Of a stretch of 64,000 bases of DNA, positions 20,282 to 30,257 are shown piece after piece. Location: NCBI RefSeq assembly GCF_000150955.2, contig NC_011677.1:62001-126000 (forward strand). The letters are read 5' to 3'. The number at the start of each line of letters is the position of its first letter. The stretch's first letter is position 1. This DNA comes from Phaeodactylum tricornutum CCAP 1055/1 (lineage: Eukaryota > Bacillariophyta > Bacillariophyceae > Surirellales > Neidiaceae). The position numbers were made by a program, and so were the translations under genes. Below the pieces are notes generated by a model. It worked only from the letters and a program-made list of their open reading frames with translations. It was not told the DNA's origin and searched no databases.

Positions 20282-22123
20282 CTATTGGTGCGGTGCAAAG
20301 GCAGCTCGACGAGAAGCGAGACGGCCACTAGAGGAGAGAGCACGTTGCCGACCAATCAACGAGTCGTCATCGTGATCAGTGAACGCGCTCTCTCGAACGG
20401 TTGCTTCGTCGTCATTTACCAGGGGGGTGCCTAGCTCTTCGTCAACGTAATCCAGATTTAATAACCCCAAGTCGAACTCGACTGGACTCGGCCCAATTGT
20501 CCCAACAGAATTGTCACCGGATGTTGTAGCCGCGGTTCCGTGTCCTGCATTTTCGACAGCGTTCATATCCATATTGGAAGGTAAGCGACTATGATGCCGT
20601 TCGTGATGTGTTTGGATTGGTGGCTTGCCAATCATTTTGGGTACAGTCAATCGATGTCTGCCAGTAATCGCCCCACGTCGACCAGCGGGGAAAGGTGGAG
20701 CGTCTGGAAAGACAAGTTTGCGGGTTGAAATCAACTGGGCATAATGCAACACTTCAAATTCCTCCCGCACATCGATCCCGTCCAACGCAAGAAAGCCAGT
20801 GAAGGGATCCTCTAAGACTTGCAGGCTTTCGAATAGTGCCGTCAAACCAACAGCGGTAATGATCGAAAAGGCAATGCCAACACCTAACGAATTGACGTCC
20901 ATAGCAACTTGGGCGTACGTAGGTGCATAAAAGGGGGGCAGCAACAAAGTAAAAACACGCGCAAACGAGCGTAAGGCCTGTGGTGTTCGATACATCTTCA
21001 CCATACGCAATTGCTCCACCATATTGGACATAAAGCGTTCGTACTGACGAATACGGGAGACTTCACCACTAGGCAACCCGATCTTTTTCAGGCGTTCACT
21101 GTACAAAATAAGTCTGGTCATCCGTTGTGTAGTGATCGATTCGAGCAATTGGTACGATACCTCCATGGTCCGCGACGCTTCCTTCCGTCCTTGTTTGGTC
21201 AACTTGTGTCGACTGCGATTCGCGGTGGGTAGCGACAAAAATCTCGCAAGCTCGTCGCCCATTCCAATGAGCTGTGCCAAGACCGCATCACAGTGCTCCA
21301 CCCAGTCTACGTCTATTGCCCCTTGTCGTCCTCCATTATCGGGCCAATCCCAAAGACAATGTGCTAAGAACAAGTGGTATGAAAAGCTGCGAAAATCGGC
21401 CAAGGCCACAAGGGCTCGCTCTCGTCGCGTAAATGCCATCCCGATGGCTGCCGAAATAGGGGATGTAATAGCAAAGGCGAGTAGAATGAAATCCATCCCC
21501 CCGCCGTTCCACTCCGTCTCATCGTAGGCGCGGTACCAGTAAATCGTCAAGCCTACCGTTACGGCACACGTGAGAATGGTCTCCAAGGTAATAAGATAAT
21601 AGCCAAACACTTTGAGTGCCGCCATGTTTCCCAAATACAAGAGCTTGATAGGATTCGATTCCGCTTTGCTTCGTGCTTTCCCTTCGAGCTCTTCGACTGA
21701 AGGACCTTGGGGAATAACGTGCGATGTGGCACTCTTGTGACTGTGAGCACTCGTGGCCCATTCACGACGCTTTTCCATCATGGAACGATATTGGTGAACA
21801 TCTTTCAGACCAACCACTTTGTTATCAGCTTTTTGTCGAAAATCAAAGTTGTTGGCAGGGAATGGAACGTCGAATATCGGGTGTTGGTGTGATGCCTTTG
21901 GATGAGCGCCGACATTCGTTGCCTTCGTCGTGGAGCGAAAGGGAAGACTGCCCGCGACATCGAACCCTAGAAAGCTACTTCTTCTTCTCGCATCGTCGCT
22001 GCGTTCACTAGTCTTGTTTGATTCGTCTGGTGTCGATTTGTTGGTGTCGCTCCCTGGCTGAAAGGAAGAATCCTTTTCCATTTCGACGACCAGTGAGGTG
22101 GATGCTGATACTGAATACTGCAA
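20282..22123 (-). CDS. Bestrophin-like multi-pass membrane protein
   Basis: 613 residues. The N-terminal third is hydrophilic and Ser-rich. From about residue 165 come hydrophobic segments FGYYLITLETILTCAVTVGL, MDFILLAFAITSPISAAIGM and, nearer the C-terminus, SLGVGIAFSIITAVGLTALF, preceded by RTPQALRSFARVFTLLLPPF. The late motif FESLQVLEDPFTG..LDGIDVREEF is reminiscent of the C-terminal region of bestrophin-like (UPF0187) channels, where a D/E-P-F element is conserved. The call is a distant one; a stramenopile-specific membrane family is the alternative. A hydrophilic tail of about 130 residues follows. Single exon, divergent from the beta-COP gene. Confidence 0.7.
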   Translation of the reverse strand: MQYSVSASTSLVVEMEKDSSFQPGSDTNKSTPDESNKTSERSDDARRRSSFLGFDVAGSLPFRSTTKATNVGAHPKASHQHPIFDVPFPANNFDFRQKADNKVVGLKDVHQYRSMMEKRREWATSAHSHKSATSHVIPQGPSVEELEGKARSKAESNPIKLLYLGNMAALKVFGYYLITLETILTCAVTVGLTIYWYRAYDETEWNGGGMDFILLAFAITSPISAAIGMAFTRRERALVALADFRSFSYHLFLAHCLWDWPDNGGRQGAIDVDWVEHCDAVLAQLIGMGDELARFLSLPTANRSRHKLTKQGRKEASRTMEVSYQLLESITTQRMTRLILYSERLKKIGLPSGEVSRIRQYERFMSNMVEQLRMVKMYRTPQALRSFARVFTLLLPPFYAPTYAQVAMDVNSLGVGIAFSIITAVGLTALFESLQVLEDPFTGFLALDGIDVREEFEVLHYAQLISTRKLVFPDAPPFPAGRRGAITGRHRLTVPKMIGKPPIQTHHERHHSRLPSNMDMNAVENAGHGTAATTSGDNSVGTIGPSPVEFDLGLLNLDYVDEELGTPLVNDDEATVRESAFTDHDDDSLIGRQRALSSSGRLASRRAAFAPHQ

Positions 22124-22526
22124 CAGTAACTGTGAGTCGTTCTCTTGGTATGGATTCGGGAATGTACCTGTTTTTCCAGAGCCGAGGCCCGAAACGTAAC
22201 TGTGATTGTACGGAAAATCTCCTGTCCGCTGCGTGAGGAGAGGTGAGCGAAAGCGAATGTCGCGAAAAAGGGAATCGGACCAAACAGGACTGGAATTTTG
22301 TTCTAGACAACAAAACCCGAAAATAAAATAAAAATAGAATCCGGAATGTAGTTTTTCGATTTATAGAATTGTCTGATTCTGGTTCGCTATTCGGCAAGAT
22401 TCCCTCGACGTTCTATGTCCTGTACGGGTAACAGGCTACAGCGCCGCCGCAGCACGTACCGACGGTAGCCGAGCGTATACAATCAGTCACTCTTGCCGCG
22501 GCTCATCGTTGCTCGGTCGTTGGCAA
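22124..22526. promoter_or_regulatory. Divergent promoter region of bestrophin-like and beta-COP genes
   Basis: 403 bases separate two divergent start codons (22123 minus and 22527 plus). Motif variants AACTGTGA (22131) and CAGTCACT (22486) lie near the two ends. No gene is seen. Confidence 0.5.
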
Positions 22527-25500
22527 ATGACCATGACGCCCGCCAACTCGAACGAAAGCTATTGTACCTTTACACTCGCCTTGGATGTGACCGCAGGAGG
22601 ACTTCCGTCAGAGGCTGAGATAGCCAAAGATTTGGAGTCGAATGACGCCAATGTACGTTGACTAGCGATCGAGAACGACTGAATCCAATGTAAACAACTC
22701 TACGAGGTAGAACTATAGCGGCAATCGATGTTACTGTTCGTCCCTTCGAGTGTCACGGTTTTGCTGGCGGATGTCTATAGACACAGGTCTTTGCATTTAT
22801 TTAAAGGATCATGGAACTTACCCTTTGCCCCTTTTTTTCGTGTAACGCGTAGGTCAAGAAGCTCGCTTTGAAAGCTGCCATTATGGCAATGCTCGGTGGA
22901 GAAGCCATGCCGCGCATTCTCATGCAAGTCATTCGGTTCTGCATTAATTCCAACGACAAGCAGCTCAAGAAGCTCTGTATGCTTTACTGGGAAGTCGTTC
23001 CCAAGTATCAGGAGCCTACGTCGGAAGAGCTTTTGGCGGCAGCCTCCGGAGGTCCTTCCGTACAGCGAAAGATGCTTCCGGAAATGCTCCTCGTCTGTAA
23101 CGCTCTCATGAACGATCTCAATCATCCCAACGAATACGTCCGCGGATCCATGTTGCGATTCTTGTGCAAAATCAACGACGCCGAAATCCTCGGTCCGCTC
23201 ATTCCCTCCGTCAAGTCTTGTCTCGAACACCGACATCCCTACGTGCGCAAAAATGCCGCGCTCGCCGTATTCCACGCCCACAAGTTACACGGTGAAACCT
23301 TATTGCCCGATGGACCCGAACTCGTCGCCGCATTTCTGGAACAAGAAACCGATGTTGCCGCTCGTCGCAACGCATTCTTAATGCTCTTCAACGAAAACGA
23401 AGATCTCGCCATTGACTTTTTGGCTCGCAATATGGATGATGTGGGCAAATACGGGGATGGCTTTGCCTTGCTCGTCCTCGAACTCACGCGTCGAGTGTGT
23501 CGCAGAGACCCCTCGCAAAAATCTCGATTTGTCCGTGTCCTCTTCCAGATGCTCTCCAGTACCTCCCCCGCAGTTTCCTACGAAGCCGCCTGGACCTTGG
23601 TCACGCTCAGCTCAGCGCCGACGGCGGTTCGTGCCGCTACCTTGACCTACATCAACTTGCTGAACGGACAAAACGATAATAACGTCAAGTTGATCGTTCT
23701 GGAGCGATTGGAAGGGCTCAAAGACAAGCACTCCAAGATTTTACAAGAACTGCTTATGGATGTCCTGCGGGCCCTGGCGAGTCCCAATCCGGATATTTGT
23801 CAAAAGGTCTTGGCCGTGGCCATGGACGTGGTCACGAGTCGCTCGGTCCAGGAAGTCGTCAACGTCCTCAAACGCGAAGTCCAAAAAACCGTGTCGGAAG
23901 AAGCATCCATCGAAGGAAAGGGTGCGAGTTATCGCAATATGCTCATCAAGGCGATTCACGGTTGTGCCGTCCGCTTCCCACAAGTCGCCGAGTCGGTCGT
24001 CCACACACTCACCGACTTTTTGAGCACGGACAGTGGTATGCAGGTTATTATCTTTGTACGCGCTATTGTGGAACAGTACCCGGAGCTTCGGGCGCCGCTT
24101 CTAGCCAAGCTCGTCTCCACCCTGGAAGACGTCACCTCGAATCAAGTGTTCTGCGTGTGCCTCTGGATTTTGGGTGAGTATTCCGAGACAGCGGACAGCA
24201 TCACCGACGCTTTCAATACAATTACGGAACAGGCAGGAGAACCTCCCTTTATTCTCAAGAACGCAGAGAAGGAAGAAGCAGAAAAGGCTGCGGCCGAAGC
24301 CGAAAAGGCCGCTCCCAAAATTGTTTCCAAAAACGTTGTTTTGGCTGACGGCACTTACGCGACGCAAACGATCTACAGTGAAGCGAAAACTCCCGTTCAC
24401 GACTCGGTCAATTCCCTGCGTCGCATGTTGATTGGAGGGGATGTTTTTCTGGGAGAGACACTGGCTTCGTCGCTGACCAAGCTTTGTTTGCGCGGTGGCC
24501 TTTGTCCCGAAATGGACCCACTTGCTTTGAAAGCTATGGTGGCCAAGTCCGTTCTCGTCATGTGCGGCGTTGTCAAAATGGCCGAAGTTACGATCGCTGC
24601 CCAGCGCACATCCCTATCGGACTGTCAAGAACGTATCACTCTTTGCTGCCGTGCCCTGATTGATCCCAAAGCGCAAGAACTTCTCAAACCAACTCTTCTC
24701 GAAGGTGGCCGTGCCCGTTTCGGAGAATTTCTCAAAATTCTAAAAGATAAGGAAGCCAAGGAGAATAAAAAGAAAGAGTCAGACAAGGAGATCACAACGC
24801 AAGCCGACGACTTGATTCACTTTCGCCAACTCAAATCGATGGCGGTCCAGGCCGGTGATCTAGATTTGGACGACGGTTCCGATTTGGCTCGGGCTACTGG
24901 ATACGACAATGCCGGCTCGTTGTTGAGCTCGGAGTTGAGCCACGTGTACCAGCTCAGTGGCTTTGCCGATCCAGTCTACGCTGAAGCTTTAGTGACGGTC
25001 CACGATTACGATATCGTACTGGAGATCCTCGTTATCAACCGAACCCCCAATACTTTGGCTAATTTGACGGTAGAACTTGCGACGATGGGTGACATGAAGA
25101 TCGTGGAACGGCCACAGGCTCACACGATTGGCCCGCTTGATCAAGTGACAATTCGAGCGTCCATCAAGGTTAGCTCTACGGAAACCGGACATATCTTTGG
25201 CACTATTGTGTACGAAGACGCGGCGACACGGGAGAAAGCTTACGTCAACCTGAACGATATTCACATGGATATTATGGATTACATTCGCCCAGCTTCGTGT
25301 ACCGACGAGGTTTTTCGATCTATGTGGGCGGAATTCGAATGGGAAAACAAAGTCGCCATTTCGACCTCCATTGCGTCCTTGTTGGGTTTTCTGAGCCACA
25401 TTGTCAAGTCCACAAATATGACGTGTCTCACGCCGCACGACAAGACCGAAAAGGGTTCCTTTTTGGCAGCCAATTTATACGCTCGAAGGTAAGCTACGCA

Positions 25501-25963
25501 TATGGTACTTGGTTGTAGGTCGTCTGTCCGAGGTCTTTTTGTTGTTGCTTTGCCCCGATTTCGTGTTAGATGCCGGAAGCCGTCTTCATCGGTCGGGATC
25601 TGTTAATATCGGGGGAAATTGGTGGAAGGCTGAGAACTTAGCGCCGACAAGGCGTTTCTCGGTCTGGTCGGCATTATTGCAAACACTGTCTTCACTTTTT
25701 TGGAGTCAGGGTATCATATTGTCGATACAACTGTATACTGGTGATCCGTGCGTTGCTCACATATTCGTCGTTGCTTTTGCACTGACAGTGTTTTCGGAGA
25801 AGACGCATTGGTGAACGTGTCGGTCGAAAAGAAGGACGACAATGACGGCAAACTGGCTGGCTACATTCGTATTCGCAGCAAGACGCAAGGCATAGCTTTG
25901 AGTTTGGGAGATCGCATTACTTCGGTCCAACGTGGCTTGCCGGAAACGGTCAAGGCACAGTAA
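22527..25963 (+). CDS. COPB1: Coatomer subunit beta (beta-COP), three exons
   Basis: Subunit of the COPI coat acting in Golgi-to-ER and intra-Golgi vesicle transport. Exon 1 (22527-22652) encodes MTMTPANSNESYCTFTLAL up to AN|GTACGT. Exon 2 (22853-25488) begins VKKLALKAAIMAMLGGEAMP and carries the adaptin-like HEAT solenoid (MLRFLCKINDAEIL, HPYVRKNAALAVFH) and the C-terminal beta-COP domain (DPVYAEALVTVHDYDIVLEI). Exon 3 (25789-25963) supplies VFGEDALVNVSVEKK...GYIRIRSKTQGIALSLGD, the conserved COP-beta end. Introns are 200 and 300 nt and both keep phase. The total, about 979 residues, is normal for the family. Convergent with RPF1, 74 bp away. Confidence 0.96.
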
Positions 25964-26037
25964 GCATAGAAACCGGCGGTGTAGTACGTACAGTCACGGG
26001 CATGGATACATTTTATTTTTTAAAACGTTCGTTGCGG

Positions 26038-27075
26038 TTACAGATGAAACTTTCTTCGCGTTGTGTCCATTTCTTTTCGTTTGTGAATCCATTCGTATTC
26101 CCCAAATTGTGTGTCAAAGGTTCCTTCCTGGATCCACCGAAGCTTGAGCGTAAACCGCGGTCCCAGTTCTTGCAGCTTGGTTTTGACGGGAGGACCAGCT
26201 TCCTCCTTGGCTGCGGCGACATCCTTGGCCTTGCCTTCCAGTTCACGAAAGATGTAACGGTGATGACGAACAAAGATGTAGTCACGTTGATTGTGGAAGG
26301 TGACAACTTGTCGCCCCTGAAACTGGGCGTCGTGTGGAAAGACGCTGCCCAACAAACGACCAATCCGGTGACCCAGTCGAGTGCCAAACCCGTGCAAATT
26401 CAATTCCGGAATATGCGATGTGCTCGCCCCATGATTTGGTATTTTCTTGCTCGTTACTACGTTGGAGACTTTGAAAAAGGCGGTTGGTCCGGCTTTGGCG
26501 ACGCCGTCGTGCATGCGCAAATGAGAAAGCGTAAGGCCGTTGCAGACTTTGGACTTTTCCGAGAGAACAATCAAATGCGTAAACTCGCGATTGGCCGCAA
26601 AGCTGCAAATTTCCTTGACGGAATAGGATTTTCGGGGATAAAAGTGTAAAGCTGGTATGAGTTTCTGCAAGTCGGCGATAAAGTGAAAGAGGTTCTGCGA
26701 GGGCCGTGGTCGCGTGGTAATCAAAACTTTGGGCTTTTCGCCGTTAAAGTAGGGCGCGAACTCGTCTTCAGCTTCGTCAGCGGCGACTTCAGGATCCTGC
26801 AGTACCATGGTGGGTTCCAGTTCGCGGGTATTGTCAATCGTCTTGGGCGCCTGTTTCGGTGGCGCGTCGTCACCCAGCGCTTCGGCTTCCTTGTGTCGCT
26901 GGATGCGAGATTCCTGTTTGGCGGCACGCTTTTGTTGCAGATACTTTCCGTACATTTCACTGCGTTTAAGTTTGTTGGTAATGTGACCCGGGTTGCGTTG
27001 TACCTTGACACTCCGCTTGGCCGTATTCAAAGGCTTTTTCCCCTTGAGGGAGGCATCGGGCTGGTTCTTTCCCAT
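26038..27075 (-). CDS. RPF1: Ribosome production factor 1 (Brix-domain protein)
   Basis: Nucleolar factor for 60S ribosomal subunit maturation. I chose the Met at 27075 (MGKNQPDASLKGKK) over the upstream in-frame Met at 27294, because the 73 extra residues have no family counterpart. A basic N-terminus (KLKRSEMYGKYLQQKRAAKQESR) precedes the Brix domain from PKVLITTRPRPSQNLFHFIAD. It includes EFTHLIVLSEK, GPTAFFKVSNV, the sigma70-like HGFGTRLGHRIGRLLGSVFP and VTFHNQRDYIFVRHHRYIF. It ends with RFTLKLRWIQEGTFD and GEYEWIHKRKEMDTTRRKFHL, as in the family. Intronless and complete. Confidence 0.95.
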   Translation of the reverse strand: MGKNQPDASLKGKKPLNTAKRSVKVQRNPGHITNKLKRSEMYGKYLQQKRAAKQESRIQRHKEAEALGDDAPPKQAPKTIDNTRELEPTMVLQDPEVAADEAEDEFAPYFNGEKPKVLITTRPRPSQNLFHFIADLQKLIPALHFYPRKSYSVKEICSFAANREFTHLIVLSEKSKVCNGLTLSHLRMHDGVAKAGPTAFFKVSNVVTSKKIPNHGASTSHIPELNLHGFGTRLGHRIGRLLGSVFPHDAQFQGRQVVTFHNQRDYIFVRHHRYIFRELEGKAKDVAAAKEEAGPPVKTKLQELGPRFTLKLRWIQEGTFDTQFGEYEWIHKRKEMDTTRRKFHL

Positions 27076-27767
27076 ACTGCCTCTACAGTATGTATAATGA
27101 ATGGCAGAGAAAGGGAGAAGAAGAACCCTCGTGGCCTCGTCCGGGTGTGTTGACACCGGCCTTACTGCCTGCCTTGTATGGTGGGACAAATGGGGAATTT
27201 CCTCTGTCGCAAGTCCCGTAGCCGCTGAAAAAGGAAATGGACGAAGCAGTGGGAGGACACGGGGGTACACGAACGAACCAATGGAAGAGAACACGAACCA
27301 AGCTCACAGTTAACTGTTCGCGACTGTACTCTATACTACAGTAGACAGGCATACACAGGCTGACAAGGACGGTAATTTCACTGTCAGGGCAGAGACACAC
27401 CACCAGTCCTACCGCGGTATCAAGTATCAACCATAATGGTGATGGATGGTCCTCATGGGAGTCGCGTCCAAGACCGGGTCACGAATGCGACATATACCGG
27501 ACCTACACGTCCAACGAATCCTGGTAGACGGTCCGGCAGTCGTTCGATCCCCAGCGGACTGCACGGACTGCATTTACAGTCCAGAGACTGCCAAAACCAT
27601 CCGCGACCCCCGACACAAGTGAATGTACGTTAGCCAAGACTTCTACCATCCCGGAAGATCACCGTCGGTACCGTACCAGCAAACACGGTTGTCAGAATTG
27701 TTCTGTAACGTTATCGGGTACTCTGCACTGGATATCAAAATCTGCAAAATCTGCAAGATTTTCACCA
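27076..27767. promoter_or_regulatory. Divergent promoter region of RPF1 and AC19
   Basis: 692 bases between two ribosome- and Pol I/III-related genes transcribed away from each other. The recurrent 9-mer TCACTGTCA is at 27378-27386, near mid-region. Related copies, CACAGTTAACTGT (27303) and CTACAGTAGACAG (27336), lie close by. The arrangement would allow co-regulation, but that is inference. Confidence 0.5.
27378..27386 (+). promoter_or_regulatory. TCACWGTCA motif
   Basis: TCACTGTCA lies about 300 bp upstream of RPF1 and 380 bp upstream of AC19, in their shared intergenic region. Confidence 0.4.
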
Positions 27768-28259
27768 ATGAGTGTCAACGAAGTGAAACTGAAACAGGCG
27801 GTGGAGGCTTTTGCCGTCCGAGGAACCGGACCCGCTTCCAGTCGAACCTTTTGCATCGGCGACGAAGATCACACTTTGGGAAACGCGGTACGGCACGTCT
27901 TGATCCGGAACAACAGTATCGGATTCGCCGGATACTCGGTACCTCATCCCTCCGAGCCCGTGGTACAGATTAGGGTCCAGACTGTGGCGCCCGCGGGCAG
28001 TCGGGGGCAACAACCTCCGACGGCAACGGGCGCGCTCAAGACAGCCTGCCAAACCCTGTACGATCAATGCGATATCGTTCTGGAAAGGCTGGAAGAGCTG
28101 ATTCCGGAAGTCAAGGAAGACCGATTGAATATGGAGAGAATACTTCTGGAAGAGGGATACAACGAAGATGGGAACGATGACGATGATGATGACGACGACG
28201 ACGATCAACAAGAGATGGAGGGTGTAGAGGAGACGGAAATTAAACTAGAACGTCCTTAG
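27768..28259 (+). CDS. RPAC2: RNA polymerase I/III subunit AC19 (RPAC2)
   Basis: Small alpha-like subunit shared by RNA polymerases I and III, partner of AC40. The Rpb11/AC19 signature FCIGDEDHTLGNAVRHVLIR is near residue 28, followed by VPHPSEPVVQIRVQT. A helical C-terminal half (KTACQTLYDQCDIVLERLEEL) ends in an Asp-rich run (D10) and acidic tail. The family usually lacks so long an acidic tail (about 35 residues), which may be a lineage trait. Intronless. Convergent with the ABC-like gene, 52 bp away. Confidence 0.93.
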   Translation: MSVNEVKLKQAVEAFAVRGTGPASSRTFCIGDEDHTLGNAVRHVLIRNNSIGFAGYSVPHPSEPVVQIRVQTVAPAGSRGQQPPTATGALKTACQTLYDQCDIVLERLEELIPEVKEDRLNMERILLEEGYNEDGNDDDDDDDDDDQQEMEGVEETEIKLERP

Positions 28260-28311
28260 CGACGGTTATATACATTATCCATTTTTATAGCTTGGTTGGG
28301 TTATACCATTG

Positions 28312-29331
28312 TTACAGGGTGGACGATAGAATCTCGCCACGGCACAGGACAATTTCACGACAAAATGTCGCCTGACTCGCCGGAACGGGGGTCTTCCATC
28401 GTTCGGGTTTGTGCGTAACCGATACCACAACCGCTCCGGCTTGCACAAGCTTACGGAGACCCGCTAGTACGGTTTGGACCACACTGGATGTTTCCTGGTC
28501 CATCCACTCGTCCAAGAGCAAAATTGGTGCCGGTAGTCGACGGGGTTCGTGCCTATCATGCGGGTCAACAACCACCATTCGAGCGTGGCCCAGGGAGCTT
28601 TGCAAGCAAGCGAGAATCAGTCGGAATCGGTAACTTTCGGACGGGGAAAGATCCACAGCTTTCCTCCGTAGCCACATTTTGCTGCCAACGTCGAATGCGA
28701 ATATGGTACAGATGTGGGTCTTGAGCTCGTGCACCGCGTCGTGGGTAAGCGCATCGAGACTCCCATACTTCCGTACAGTATCGTCCATATACTGCTCCAA
28801 CGTTTTCGTATGGTCCCAAGACGGTTTAGCGTCCAGATAAATAGGCAGGGCGTTACGGGGACGCGTACGATTGTTGTCGCGGCTGTGGTATTGGGAGGCA
28901 ATCTCGACGGCACCTCCGGATGGTTGTTCTTGGCCGTGAATGAGTCTGAGTATGGTGGATTTTCCACTGGACGAGGCTCCCGTAATTTGTAAAAAGCACG
29001 ACGAGACTTTCAGAGTAATGTGCCGGACGGCAAAATGGCGCCGTGGTTCGGACGAAAAAAGCCGACGCGTCCAGGTGACAGGGTAGTGTTGGGTCACGTC
29101 CGAGAAACGGACCTGAGATGGAAGCATGCCTGCCCATGATTCGGGAGTGGCAGAATTGCTGCATTCCTGGAGAGGAATCGAGAATGCGAGAGTTTGGCTG
29201 GGGATGGCTACGGCTACCAGTAGTCCGATCCATACGGCAACTAGAAATAAGACCCTGGAGGGCGAATCCGACATCGGAACAAGCTGCGCGCACACGTCTG
29301 AGCGGGCCAACGCCAGACTCGAAGATTCCAA
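28312..29331 (-). CDS. Plastid-targeted-like degenerate ABC-type ATPase
   Basis: 339 residues with a signal-peptide-like hydrophobic core (LFLVAVWIGLLVAVAIP) and a TLAFSIP context resembling the diatom plastid cleavage site. One ABC nucleotide-binding fold follows. Walker A is TGASSSGKST (about residue 116). A degenerate signature is DLSPSESYRFRLILACLQSSL. Walker B-like PAPILLLDEWMD and an H-loop SVTHKPE complete it. The signature lacks the usual LSGGQ Gly-Gly, and Walker B is followed by E-W. No transmembrane domain is fused. It may be a soluble ABC protein in the plastid; the substrate or partner is unknown. Confidence 0.78.
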   Translation of the reverse strand: MESSSLALARSDVCAQLVPMSDSPSRVLFLVAVWIGLLVAVAIPSQTLAFSIPLQECSNSATPESWAGMLPSQVRFSDVTQHYPVTWTRRLFSSEPRRHFAVRHITLKVSSCFLQITGASSSGKSTILRLIHGQEQPSGGAVEIASQYHSRDNNRTRPRNALPIYLDAKPSWDHTKTLEQYMDDTVRKYGSLDALTHDAVHELKTHICTIFAFDVGSKMWLRRKAVDLSPSESYRFRLILACLQSSLGHARMVVVDPHDRHEPRRLPAPILLLDEWMDQETSSVVQTVLAGLRKLVQAGAVVVSVTHKPERWKTPVPASQATFCREIVLCRGEILSSTL

Positions 29332-29468
29332 CGCAACTTTGGGTTTTCTGAACCTTTAACTCTGCCGTACGCTACCGCAACCATCCGGGGTGACGAAGCA
29401 CGGCCATAGGGTCCCAACCGAGGCTATACTGCCATCTGAGAGTCACAACACTGATGCCGTGGGCGTAG

Positions 29469-29477
29469 TTTTCGTTC
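29469..29477 (+). repeat. 9-bp target-site duplication, left copy (MULE)
   Basis: TTTTCGTTC sits directly outside the left inverted repeat and is repeated exactly at 39799-39807. A 9-bp duplication is the hallmark of Mutator-like transposition. Confidence 0.93.
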
Positions 29478-29670
29478 GAGGAAATTCCCTATCCGGGCGA
29501 CGCCTAGCCCGCAATTCCCCTATCCGGGCCAAATCCGAGTTTTTCTAAGTAATATTTTTTGAGCGCGAAGTACCTCTTAAGTAACACAACCATTTAGCAT
29601 TTTTTCCTTTATATTTGTCTATGATCGTGTAGAGTATATTCCTCATGCATTGGCATCAGTAGCTGTTGGT
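29478..29670 (+). repeat. Left terminal inverted repeat of MULE (193 bp)
   Basis: It matches the reverse complement of 39606-39798 over its full length by eye. It contains two direct copies of a CCCTATCCGGGC-like subterminal motif (about 29486 and 29517), candidate transposase-binding sites. Confidence 0.93.
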
Positions 29671-29789
29671 TTGATGCAGTCAGTACTTGGCACAAGTGAA
29701 TCACAATGTGTGTGTGTGTGGGGGGGGGGGGGGGGCAACTTTTCAACGCGCCTCTACTGTGCCGCGTCGTTTTGGCTCCATACGTGGCC
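29671..29789. other. MULE left interior spacer with TG/poly-G tract
   Basis: A short spacer between the left TIR and the nested retrotransposon. It contains alternating TG (29707-29720) running into about 16 consecutive G (29720-29735). The last five bases, TGGCC, are the left copy of the copia target duplication. Confidence 0.7.
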
Positions 29790-30257
29790 TGACAACGGTC
29801 AAGTATCTCCTGGCTTCTGAAGACAGCACGAGGTGATCAAGACTCGTCTGGCTCCTAACGAAGAGATACGAACTAACGAATATGGTTTTCACACAATCGT
29901 TGTTAAGATTTATAAACTCTAAACTAAAGAGCTAATCTGTTCACTTTCCATTCGGCCCCACGATCTGCCAAGCGCCATCGTGGTCCGTTTCACTATTCTC
30001 CACGGTGTTATACACGGCACCGTGGGCACATTCATCATAGTTACCATGCTTCTTAGCATGGTAACGATCGAGTCCCGAAACAGTCACATCATGTTTCTGA
30101 ATACTCAACTGAGATTGCGCCTGTCCAAAACCATCCGTGTCGGGATTTGTGGCCAAACACACAAGATTAGTTTCGACAGGCTCGCCTTGGGTGCCACGAC
30201 CCAAGTAGTGCGCGCCATCGCGCGAACCGGTATTCAAAACTGTCATTCCAGTTGACA
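29790..30257 (-). repeat. LTR (3' LTR of the copia element)
   Basis: 468 bp, identical by eye to 35881-36348. It includes the last roughly 105 codons of the polyprotein frame and two perfect inverted repeats: 8-bp arms at 30000-30007 and 30018-30025, and 10-bp arms at 30040-30049 and 30056-30065. Confidence 0.95.

Noticed and set aside
26038-27294. RPF1 start at the upstream Met (27294)
   Set aside because: The extra 73 residues have no family counterpart; MGKNQPD at 27075 fits the basic RPF1 N-terminus.
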